Source: CALACW01 sp963627915 (lineage in GTDB: Bacteria > Bacillota > Clostridia > Oscillospirales > Acutalibacteraceae). Taken from it: a DNA stretch of 5,168 nt. The position numbers were made by a program, and so were the translations under genes. The notes below the pieces were generated by a model that was not told the origin of the DNA, ran no database searches, and saw only the letters and a list, made by a program, of their open reading frames with translations. Below are positions 1 to 5,150 of this stretch, one piece after another. The DNA is taken from contig CAVGCY010000028.1 in NCBI GenBank assembly GCA_963627915.1, positions 1 to 5,168 on the forward strand, read 5' to 3'. How positions within the stretch are numbered: the stretch's first letter is position 1; every line of letters starts with the position of its first letter.

Positions 1-103
1 ATCGGGATGATGACTTCTTCTTCCTGCCGGTTAAGTTTATTTCTTTACCTGCTGTCAGATTTCATTCCCCTTAAACCCGTGATGAACCGTTTTTTTTTTG
101 CTG

Positions 104-131
104 TTAAATATTTAAAACGCGAATATATATT
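104..131 (+). promoter_or_regulatory. Possible promoter of the 162-866 gene
   Basis: The stretch after the T10 run (90-99) is very AT-rich. The best -10 match is TATATT at 126-131 (5 of 6 to consensus). The only -35-like hexamers are poor: TTAAAT at 104-109 (16-bp spacer) or TTGCTG at 98-103 (spacer too long at 22). A promoter is needed somewhere here if the gene is not co-transcribed with something upstream of the window, but the exact boxes are uncertain. Confidence 0.3.
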
Positions 132-145
132 TTATTAAGAATATT

Positions 146-152
146 AAGGCGG
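146..152 (+). promoter_or_regulatory. Ribosome binding site supporting a GTG start at 162
   Basis: AAGGCGG lies 9 bases before GTG at 162. No ATG, GTG or TTG occurs in frame between the upstream in-frame stop (105-107) and 162. The next in-frame ATG (252) is 30 codons in. This site is therefore what decides the start. Confidence 0.55.
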
Positions 153-161
153 GGACGGTTT

Positions 162-866
162 GTGTTTTGCGTAATATGTGAAGTAAACGAAAAACGGCGT
201 AGAGGAGCGGGCGTTGTTAAAAGCCTTGAATATACGGACGCCGGGCACGGTATGGAATACTACCGTGCGGGGATATATAAAATCAAAAATAAACGCGATG
301 AAGAGGAACTGAAAAACACGCTCGGACGGGCCGCAAACCATCTTGTGCCGGAAGGGGATGTTTATCTGCCCGACGTGCGTGGAATTGCAAAAATCGAGAC
401 GAACGGTTTTGTTCGCAGTCTTATGTTGTACAAATTAATTGAAACGGCAAGGGAACAAAAAATTCAATCCGCCGTTGTTAAATGCAATGACGCGGTTTTT
501 GTGAATAAATGCGTCTGCATTGCGAAATATGTACGTGACGTCAGGCTTATATGCCGTAACGAACAGACTTTAAATAATTATCGTTCGCGTGTGTTTTCGC
601 TTTACGGCGCGAGCGCGGGGAATAATAACGGAGAAGGGATAATAACGTTCGATTTTGATAATATAAAAATTATGCGCGGTTCGTACGTATTCGCGTTTGA
701 AAAAATTGTATATCCCGCAGAGCTTGCTTGTTCCGTTCCTGAAAACGTAAAAATGCTCGACTTTGTCAGCGCGGTATACAAATATTCCGGACAGAAAAAA
801 TATCTGCTCGACAATTGCAGATTGATTTTTTCGCCCGGAAAAGAGATAAATGAGCTTTTGCTATAG
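162..866 (+). CDS. Protein of unknown function, 234 aa
   Basis: I do not recognise this family. The protein starts at GTG (162) behind an AAGGCGG ribosome site and ends at TAG in the loop of a terminator hairpin. It has no signal peptide and no convincing membrane segment, so it is probably cytosolic. The N-terminal third (residues 1-60) is basic and charged (KRRRGAG at 11-17, then a KNKRDEEELK stretch near 42-51). From about residue 66 the pattern alternates predicted strands and helices: VYLPDVRG 67-74, SAVVKCND 103-110, DVRLICRN 126-133, GIITFDF 159-165. This resembles part of a Rossmann-like alpha/beta fold, but no GxGxxG-type nucleotide loop is visible. Eight cysteines are spread along the chain (3, 6, 108, 117, 119, 131, 190, 219), with no clean zinc-finger spacing. 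It is transcribed toward the hydrolase and separated from it by a terminator, so the neighbours say nothing about its role. That it is a real gene rests on its length, its ribosome site and the terminator at its end. Confidence 0.8.
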   Translation: MFCVICEVNEKRRRGAGVVKSLEYTDAGHGMEYYRAGIYKIKNKRDEEELKNTLGRAANHLVPEGDVYLPDVRGIAKIETNGFVRSLMLYKLIETAREQKIQSAVVKCNDAVFVNKCVCIAKYVRDVRLICRNEQTLNNYRSRVFSLYGASAGNNNGEGIITFDFDNIKIMRGSYVFAFEKIVYPAELACSVPENVKMLDFVSAVYKYSGQKKYLLDNCRLIFSPGKEINELLL

Positions 867-883
867 CAAAGTCTCTTTTTTTT
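852..883 (+). terminator. Intrinsic terminator folded from the end of the 162-866 gene
   Basis: The stem arms are 852-861 and 866-875 (10 positions, one C/T mismatch and one G-T wobble), with a 4-base loop TATA (862-865). The core TTTGCTATAGCAAA is a perfect palindrome. Eight T follow directly (876-883). The 5' arm is the last coding triplets (E-L-L-L) and the TAG stop (864-866) starts in the loop. Read leftward, the hairpin is followed only by a weak T-rich stretch, so it may slow but probably not cleanly stop transcription from the convergent hydrolase. Confidence 0.8.
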
Positions 884-899
884 GGTATTTAAATAAGAA

Positions 900-1862
900 T
901 CAGTTATTGAGAAAATCAAACAGCTTGTCAAGATATTCTTTGAGCGTTTTGTTTTCCGCATTGTATATTTCATGTTTTGCTTCGGGGAAGGAAACGAGTT
1001 CTCCGTGAGCTATCTTTGAAATAAATTCGTTCTGTGCGGGAAGTTCAACGGAGCTGTCTTTGCCTGCCTGGAAGAGCAGAACATCGGCTTTTACGTTTTT
1101 ACAGTTATTTTCATCGAGCATTACGGGGATAATCTTAATAGCCTGTCTTACCCACGAATACGACGGGCGCGAGGTCTGGTATTTTACGTTTTCAACTCGT
1201 TTTTTCTGATAGTAGTCAAATCGCGCCTTACTTGTGTCATGACTTTGTTCATACGTTCTGTTCATATCAAACGGCTTTGTCGTAATAACCGGTTGTTTTC
1301 CTCTGCCGAAGAAAACCTCCGTTGCGCTCACGGCTTTCGCCAGGGGAATCGGGAGAGGGGATTTAAAGTGAATCATCGGAGCGCTGAGAACGGCTTTTCT
1401 GAAAATATCCGGGTGTTCTTCGAGCGTCAGAGCGGCAATCGCTCCGCCCATGGAATGAGCATAAAGATAAAGGTCAAGAGAGCCGGAATTCGGCGTTACA
1501 ACGCGTTTTATAAAGGTGAAAAAATCCTTGATATAATCGTTAAATTCACTGACGTATACGGTGTACGGGTCGATTGATTCCTTGTATGAAGCTCCGTGAC
1601 CTCTGTGCGTTATTGCAAAGACGTTATATCCTTCTTTTATGAAATAATACATCATTTCTCTGAATTTTTCGGCGGACTCCGTAAATCCGTGAGAAATTAC
1701 GACGCTTGCCCTTGCGTTTTCCGTTATATAATATTCATATGAAATCGGATTGCCGTCAAAGGAATTGAACGTTCCTTCGTTTCGTCTTTCGGCTAAGAAC
1801 GGCTCGACTTCGTTTGTCATTGTTTCGGCAAATTTGCTTTCGTCAAGAATCGGTGTTGTCAT
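900..1862 (-). CDS. Alpha/beta hydrolase, lysophospholipase / monoacylglycerol lipase-like
   Basis: A 320-residue serine hydrolase of the Hydrolase_4 (S33-like, PldB/MGL) group, predicted to cleave an ester of a lipid such as a lysophospholipid or monoacylglycerol; the substrate cannot be read from sequence. Visible family marks are the oxyanion-side HGF (58-60) after strand RASVVIS, HRGHG (86-90), the nucleophile elbow AHSMGG with Ser137, the acid Asp269 in AGKDSS and His297 in EAKHEIY. A complete Ser-Asp-His triad is therefore present in the expected order and spacing. The elbow has Ala instead of the usual first Gly of GxSxG. A cap region lies at about 160-240 and is rich in aromatic and basic residues. 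Length is normal for the family. There is no signal peptide, so it is likely cytosolic or membrane-peripheral. The ATG start is supported by a strong AGGAGAGGAAG ribosome site 6 bases upstream (1869-1879 on the minus strand). It is transcribed alone, divergently from the metallochaperone operon and sharing its promoter region. Confidence 0.93.
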   Translation of the reverse strand: MTTPILDESKFAETMTNEVEPFLAERRNEGTFNSFDGNPISYEYYITENARASVVISHGFTESAEKFREMMYYFIKEGYNVFAITHRGHGASYKESIDPYTVYVSEFNDYIKDFFTFIKRVVTPNSGSLDLYLYAHSMGGAIAALTLEEHPDIFRKAVLSAPMIHFKSPLPIPLAKAVSATEVFFGRGKQPVITTKPFDMNRTYEQSHDTSKARFDYYQKKRVENVKYQTSRPSYSWVRQAIKIIPVMLDENNCKNVKADVLLFQAGKDSSVELPAQNEFISKIAHGELVSFPEAKHEIYNAENKTLKEYLDKLFDFLNN

Positions 1863-1888
1863 ACTGTATCTTCCTCTCCTGTTGAGTT

Positions 1889-1907
1889 TATGTATTTATT
1901 ATACATA
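1889..1907. repeat. 19-bp inverted repeat over the hydrolase -10: candidate operator
   Basis: TATGTAT (1889-1895) and ATACATA (1901-1907) are perfect 7-bp arms with a 5-base spacer. The repeat covers the minus-strand -10 hexamer (1898-1903) and the expected transcription start near 1891. A dimeric repressor bound here would block the hydrolase promoter. AT-rich promoters produce such symmetry by chance fairly often, so the regulatory role is inference. Confidence 0.4.
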
Positions 1908-1926
1908 TATTTTATCTGTAATGCAA
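1898..1926 (-). promoter_or_regulatory. Sigma-A promoter of the hydrolase
   Basis: On the minus strand, TTGCAT (1926-1921) and a perfect TATAAT (1903-1898) are separated by exactly 17 bp. The expected start is near 1891, giving a leader of about 29 bases that contains the AGGAGAGG ribosome site. Confidence 0.75.
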
Positions 1927-1928
1927 GG

Positions 1929-1957
1929 TTGCAATCTCAATTAAAGAGTGCTATAAT
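1929..1957 (+). promoter_or_regulatory. Sigma-A promoter of the metallochaperone operon
   Basis: TTGCAA (1929-1934) and a perfect TATAAT (1952-1957) are separated by exactly 17 bp. The expected start is near 1964, giving a leader of about 26 bases with the ribosome site AAAGGAAG (1976-1983) before ATG at 1991. The -35 lies only 2 bp from the -35 of the opposing hydrolase promoter. I see no match to the Bacillus-type Zur box (TCGTAAT-N-ATTACGA) in the gap. Confidence 0.8.
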
Positions 1958-1990
1958 TAAATTTGTTAAAAAAGCAAAGGAAGCGGTCTT

Positions 1991-3115
1991 ATGACAAAAA
2001 TAGACATATTCTCGGGTTTTCTCGGAGCGGGAAAAACCACTCTTATAAAGAAGCTTATAAATGAAGCTTACAAGGGCGAAAAGCTTGTCCTTATAGAAAA
2101 CGAATTCGGTGAAATCGGTATTGACGGCGGTTTTTTAAAGGACGCGGGTATTGAAATTACCGAGATGAACTCCGGATGTATATGCTGTTCGCTCGTCGGC
2201 GACTTCGGCGAGGCTCTCAAAAAGGTTTTAAAGGAGTACGCTCCCGACAGAATCATTATCGAGCCGTCGGGCGTAGGCAAATTAAGCGACGTTATCAGAG
2301 CCGTTCAGAATATTCATTCCGACGAAATCGTTCTTGACGGATTTACGACCGTTGCGGACGCGAATAAATGCAAGGTTTATATGAAAAATTTCGGCGAGTT
2401 TTTCAACGATCAGATAGAGCATGCCGGTACTGTCATTCTTTCTCATACAAAGGGAATTAAACCCGATAAGCTTGAAACCGCGGTTTCAATGATAAGAGAG
2501 CATAACCCCAACGCGGTTATTATTACGACCGACTGGGACGAGCTTGACGGTTCTCAGATGCTTGAGGCGATTGAACGCAGGGACACTCTTGAGGCTGAGC
2601 TTGAGCTTCTCAAAAAAGAGAGCGAACACGATGATGACGATGAGGATTGCTGCTGCCATCACCATGACCACGAACACGAGCATGACCATGAGCACGAACA
2701 TCATCACGACCATGACCATCATCACCATGACGGCGAGTGCTGCTGTCATCATGACCATGAGCACGAGCATGACCATGAGCACGAGCATGACCATGAGCAC
2801 GAGCATGAACATGAACACCATCACCATCACCATCATCACGCCGACGACGTTTTCACAAGCTGGGGCAGGGAGACTGCAAGAAAGTTTACCGCGGATGAAA
2901 TCGAGGGCTGCCTTAAGGCATTGGAGAACGAGAAATACGGCATTGTTTTAAGAGCGAAGGGTATTGTTCCCGCCGAGGACGGAACGTGGATTCATTTTGA
3001 CTATGTTCCCGGTGAGCCGGATGTGCGTACCGGTTCGTCTGCCATAATCGGCAGACTCTGCGTTATAGGCTCCGGGATTGATGAAAATGCTCTTGCGGAG
3101 TTGTTTAACGTATGA
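1991..3115 (+). CDS. G3E-family (CobW-like) metallochaperone GTPase with His/Cys-rich insert
   Basis: A 374-residue member of the G3E P-loop GTPases (CobW/YciC/YeiR/ZNG1 type), which use GTP binding and hydrolysis to deliver a metal, often zinc or cobalt, to client proteins in the cytosol. Walker A is GFLGAGKTT (9-17, Lys15). ENEFGE is at 36-41, the metal-binding CxCC motif at 63-66 (CICC) and the Walker-B-side EPSG at 91-94. The usual NKxD guanine motif is replaced by SHTK (151-154). A charged stretch leads into a metal-binding insert at 213-283 of alternating His with Asp/Glu, interrupted by two CCC clusters (220-222, 250-252). A CobW C-terminal domain follows at about 298-374. The insert makes the protein longer than a plain family member (about 310-330). 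ATG 1991 has the ribosome site AAAGGAAG and Walker A begins at residue 9, so the start is secure. It is first in a three-gene operon and overlaps the next gene by 4 bp. The metal is not identifiable from sequence. Zinc is the best guess from the His tail and CxCC, with nickel or cobalt also possible. Confidence 0.93.
   Translation: MTKIDIFSGFLGAGKTTLIKKLINEAYKGEKLVLIENEFGEIGIDGGFLKDAGIEITEMNSGCICCSLVGDFGEALKKVLKEYAPDRIIIEPSGVGKLSDVIRAVQNIHSDEIVLDGFTTVADANKCKVYMKNFGEFFNDQIEHAGTVILSHTKGIKPDKLETAVSMIREHNPNAVIITTDWDELDGSQMLEAIERRDTLEAELELLKKESEHDDDDEDCCCHHHDHEHEHDHEHEHHHDHDHHHHDGECCCHHDHEHEHDHEHEHDHEHEHEHEHHHHHHHHADDVFTSWGRETARKFTADEIEGCLKALENEKYGIVLRAKGIVPAEDGTWIHFDYVPGEPDVRTGSSAIIGRLCVIGSGIDENALAELFNV
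2627..2839 (+). repeat. His/Asp/Glu/Cys-rich coding segment with 18-bp tandem repeats
   Basis: This stretch encodes residues 213-283 of the G3E GTPase. Three perfect head-to-tail copies of an 18-bp unit beginning CATGACCATGAG occupy 2750-2767, 2768-2785 and 2786-2803. A decayed fourth copy lies at 2804-2821, and a one-mismatch copy lies earlier at 2681-2698. Each unit encodes HDHEHE. On a larger scale, two modules that begin with acidic residues plus CCCHH start 30 codons apart (Cys220 and Cys250). The segment ends in a run of eight His (276-283). The pattern suggests growth by slippage or unequal recombination of a metal-binding unit. Confidence 0.9.
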
Positions 3116-4077
3116 TAGGTAAAAAGAAAGAGCCGGTCGAAATTCCGGTGTATATGTTCCTCGGTTTCCTCGATTCGGGTAAAACGACGTTTATTCAGGA
3201 AACTATGGAGGATTCGAGATTTAACGACGGCGCAAGAACGCTTCTGCTTTCGTTTGAAGAGGGCGAGGAGGAATACGACGTCAGTAAATTTGCAAGCTCC
3301 AACGTTTATATGCTCAATGTAGACGATAAAGAAAAGATGAACGAGGAGTATCTGACAGAGGAATTTAAAAAGTCCGACGCGACGCGTGTTGTCGTAGAGT
3401 ACAACGGCATGTGGAACGTTCAGGATTTTTTCGAGGCAATGCCGGAGGGATGGATGATTGCGCAGTGCATGTTTCTTGCGGATGCTTCGACGTTTAATTC
3501 ATATAACGCAAACATGAGAAGTCTTGTCGTTGACAAGCTCAATATGTGCGAGATGATTGCGTTTAACAGAATGACAAATTCCGAAGAACAGATGCCCTTG
3601 CATAAAATAGTCAGAGGCGTTTCAAGACGGTGCGACATCGTTTATGATTACGGCGGAGATAATACGGTTTTCGATGAAATCGAGGAACCGCTTCCGTTTG
3701 ACGTAAACGCGCCCGTTATCGAAATTGAGGATAGGGATTTTGCATTGTGGTACAGGGATCTTATGGACGATATGAAGCAGTATCACGGAAAAATGGTTAA
3801 ATTCAAGGGAATATGCGCCGTGAATCCGAAATTTCCCGATAATGTTTTTGTATGCGGACGGCACATCATGACCTGTTGCGTTCAGGATATAACGTACTGC
3901 GGACTTGCTGTAAAGTGGGATAATGCAAAGACAATTTCCAATGCCGAATGGGTTATGCTTGAGGCGAAGGTTGAAATAAGATTTTCAAAGCTTTACGGAC
4001 GTAAAGGTCCGGTTCTGACCGCTGTTTCCGTTACTCCCGCTTCGGAACCGGAGGAGAAGGTCGCAACATTTTATTAA
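3112..4077 (+). CDS. CobW-like P-loop protein with DUF1980/TIGR03943-like C-terminal domain
   Basis: A 321-residue second G3E-like protein. The N-terminal part has a clear Walker A, GFLDSGKTT (18-26, Lys24). RVVVEYNGMWN (92-102) sits where the first protein has IIIEPSG, and FNRMTN (151-156) is a degenerate counterpart of NKxD. The CxCC metal motif is absent: the region after the P-loop is acidic (FEEGEEEYD, 48-56) and has no cysteine. From about residue 224 it changes character: a GKMVKFKG strand, FPDNVFV, then GRHIMTCC (249-256) with Asp259, and a C-terminus PVLTAVSVTPASEP. From memory, this order (FV..R..MTCC..D...GL.V) is that of the C-terminal domain of the DUF1980/TIGR03943 family (Bacillus YcgQ-like), whose members usually pair with a YraQ/DUF318 permease. 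No membrane segment is present here, unlike full-length DUF1980 proteins. The start overlaps the upstream stop as ATGA (3112-3115) with only a weak CGGAG site, implying translational coupling and probably matched amounts. A heterodimer with the first GTPase is plausible but inferred. The G3E assignment is firm; the C-terminal assignment is moderately firm. Confidence 0.88.
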   Translation: MIGKKKEPVEIPVYMFLGFLDSGKTTFIQETMEDSRFNDGARTLLLSFEEGEEEYDVSKFASSNVYMLNVDDKEKMNEEYLTEEFKKSDATRVVVEYNGMWNVQDFFEAMPEGWMIAQCMFLADASTFNSYNANMRSLVVDKLNMCEMIAFNRMTNSEEQMPLHKIVRGVSRRCDIVYDYGGDNTVFDEIEEPLPFDVNAPVIEIEDRDFALWYRDLMDDMKQYHGKMVKFKGICAVNPKFPDNVFVCGRHIMTCCVQDITYCGLAVKWDNAKTISNAEWVMLEAKVEIRFSKLYGRKGPVLTAVSVTPASEPEEKVATFY

Positions 4078-4084
4078 AGAAAGG
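4078..4084 (+). promoter_or_regulatory. Ribosome binding site of the glycosyltransferase
   Basis: AGAAAGG lies 8 bases before ATG 4093, directly after the TAA of the preceding gene (4075-4077). The 15-bp gap has room for no promoter, so the glycosyltransferase is read from the operon transcript. Confidence 0.6.
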
Positions 4085-4092
4085 CTGATATT

Positions 4093-5022
4093 ATGAAGCT
4101 GTCGCTTGTTATCCCGTGTTTTAACGAACAGGACAACGTAAGAGTTTTTTTTGACGAAACTCAGAGGGCTTTTAATTCCGGACGTTTTGATTATGAATTT
4201 GTATTCGTAAACGACGGAAGCCGTGACGGCACTCTCAGAAATCTTCTTGAATTGTACGAAAACGAGAAATTTGCAAATATACAGGTTGTCGATTTGTCCC
4301 GCAACTTCGGTAAGGAGTCTGCCATGTATGCCGGACTTCAGAACGCAAGAGGCGACATGACCTGCATAATCGACGCCGATTTGCAGCAAAGACCCGAGGT
4401 CGTGCTTGAGATGATGGATATTCTTGACAACGAACCCGATGTTGACTGCGTTGCCGCGTTTCAGGATAAGAGGAAGGAGAGCAAGGCTCTCACGTTCCTT
4501 AAATCGTCGTTTTATTCTATAATAAATAAGCTGTCCGACGTTCATTTTGAAAATGCGGCAAGCGATTTCAGACTTTTCAGACGAAATGTTCTTGAAGCTC
4601 TGCTTAATATGACGGAAAGTCAGCGGTTTTCCAAGGGACTGTTTTCGTGGGTCGGATTTAATACTAAGTACATTCCGTACACCGTAATGGAGCGAAATGC
4701 CGGAGAGTCGAAATGGTCTGTCAGAAAGCTGTTTAAATACGCTTTTGACGGAATTACGGCATTTACTGGAGCTCCGTTAAAGCTGCCGTTTTTATTCTCG
4801 GGTGTGAGCGCGGTTTCGGGACTGCTGTTTTTGATTATCTACGCCATATACTCGGCGTCTGCCGGTACGGGTTTTCATTCGTGGGCGATAATTTTAACGT
4901 TTGTAATGCTTTTTTCGGCAGTTCAGCTGCTGTGTATAGGCGTTATCGGTATATACCTTTCGAGCGTGTTCTTCCAGAGTAAGAACAGACCGATTGTTAT
5001 TGTTAAAAAGGTATATAAATAA
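4093..5022 (+). CDS. Membrane GT2 glycosyltransferase, DPM1/GtrB-like (polyprenyl-phosphate sugar transferase)
   Basis: A 309-residue family 2 glycosyltransferase, predicted to move a sugar from a nucleotide-sugar onto undecaprenyl phosphate at the inner face of the membrane. The lipid-linked sugar would then decorate a wall polymer, lipid or glycan. The GT-A domain fills about residues 1-225: LSLVIPCFNEQDNV (3-16), VNDGSRDGT (39-47), LSRNFGKESA (68-77), the metal-binding DxD in IIDADLQQRPE (Asp94, Asp96), SDFRLFRR (157-164), the RFSKGLFSWVGF stretch (178-189) and RNAGESKW (201-208). Two membrane helices follow at about 231-253 and 263-290, with a short basic tail. This architecture and length match bactoprenol glucosyltransferases (GtrB, YkcC, CsbB). 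The usual DLQDPPE is DLQQRPE here, but the DxD itself is intact. It is the last gene of the operon, with no flippase or second sugar transferase visible next to it. The sugar and final acceptor cannot be predicted. Confidence 0.93.
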   Translation: MKLSLVIPCFNEQDNVRVFFDETQRAFNSGRFDYEFVFVNDGSRDGTLRNLLELYENEKFANIQVVDLSRNFGKESAMYAGLQNARGDMTCIIDADLQQRPEVVLEMMDILDNEPDVDCVAAFQDKRKESKALTFLKSSFYSIINKLSDVHFENAASDFRLFRRNVLEALLNMTESQRFSKGLFSWVGFNTKYIPYTVMERNAGESKWSVRKLFKYAFDGITAFTGAPLKLPFLFSGVSAVSGLLFLIIYAIYSASAGTGFHSWAIILTFVMLFSAVQLLCIGVIGIYLSSVFFQSKNRPIVIVKKVYK

Positions 5023-5045
5023 AATAATAAGTATAAGTGCGTAAG

Positions 5046-5095
5046 CGCGCCGAATCGCACCCTTTCGGGGTCTGCGGTTCGGCGCGGTTTTTTTT
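5046..5095 (+). terminator. Strong intrinsic terminator of the three-gene operon
   Basis: The stem pairs 5046-5054 with 5078-5086 (9 bp), 5055-5058 with 5074-5077 (4 bp, one T-G wobble) and 5059-5062 with 5068-5071 (4 bp). A 2-base bulge lies at 5072-5073 and the loop is TTTCG (5063-5067). Only G5087 separates it from eight T (5088-5095). It lies 23 bases after the glycosyltransferase stop. Confidence 0.93.
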
Positions 5096-5121
5096 CATGG
5101 TTTCGCAGAGAGAGGGGGGGA

Positions 5122-5150
5122 TTGTATTTGTGTTCCGCTTTTTTGATAAT
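5122..5150 (+). promoter_or_regulatory. Possible promoter for a gene beyond the window end
   Basis: TTGTAT (5122-5127) and GATAAT (5145-5150) are spaced by exactly 17 bp, just downstream of the operon terminator where a new transcription unit would start. The match is 4 of 6 and 5 of 6 to consensus. This reading conflicts with the alternative that a coding region already starts at 5097 or 5130. Confidence 0.35.

Noticed and set aside
3..74. Open frame RDDDFFFLPVKF... ending at TAA 72-74, a possible tail of an upstream gene
   Set aside because: It has only 23 codons, another frame (from 1 to 138) is equally open, and the residues match nothing I know. A real partial gene is possible but unsupported.
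61..99. T10 run (90-99) as an intrinsic terminator for an upstream gene
   Set aside because: The best hairpin before it is TTCAT/ATGAA (5 bp around a 16-base loop) or CGGTT/AACCG with a 52-base loop. Neither is convincing.
602..973. 123-aa minus-strand open frame spanning the terminator between the two convergent genes
   Set aside because: It overlaps two better-supported genes and runs through the terminator hairpin.
1922..1933. TGCAA-GG-TTGCA palindrome as an independent regulator site
   Set aside because: Its symmetry is fully explained by the two opposed -35 hexamers (TTGCAT and TTGCAA). A protein site is not excluded, but the palindrome alone does not show one.
1863..1990. Zur/Fur-type operator or cobalamin riboswitch ahead of the metallochaperone
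   Set aside because: No Zur-like 7-1-7 palindrome is seen, and the predicted leader of about 26 bases is far too short for a riboswitch.
2486..2839. Minus-strand open frame of Val/Met repeats resembling a membrane protein
   Set aside because: It is the antisense of the same His-rich repeat (CAT/GAC/CAC read backward give Met/Val). There is no ribosome site, and the sense frame has clear domains.
2544..2951. Overlapping plus-strand open frame rich in Met/Thr
   Set aside because: It is a frame shadow of the repeated His/Asp/Glu codons in the G3E GTPase; repeats lacking stops in one frame lack them in others.
3985..4545. 186-aa minus-strand open frame under the glycosyltransferase
   Set aside because: The sense strand encodes a fully recognisable GT2 domain with all motifs, and the antisense product has no family features.
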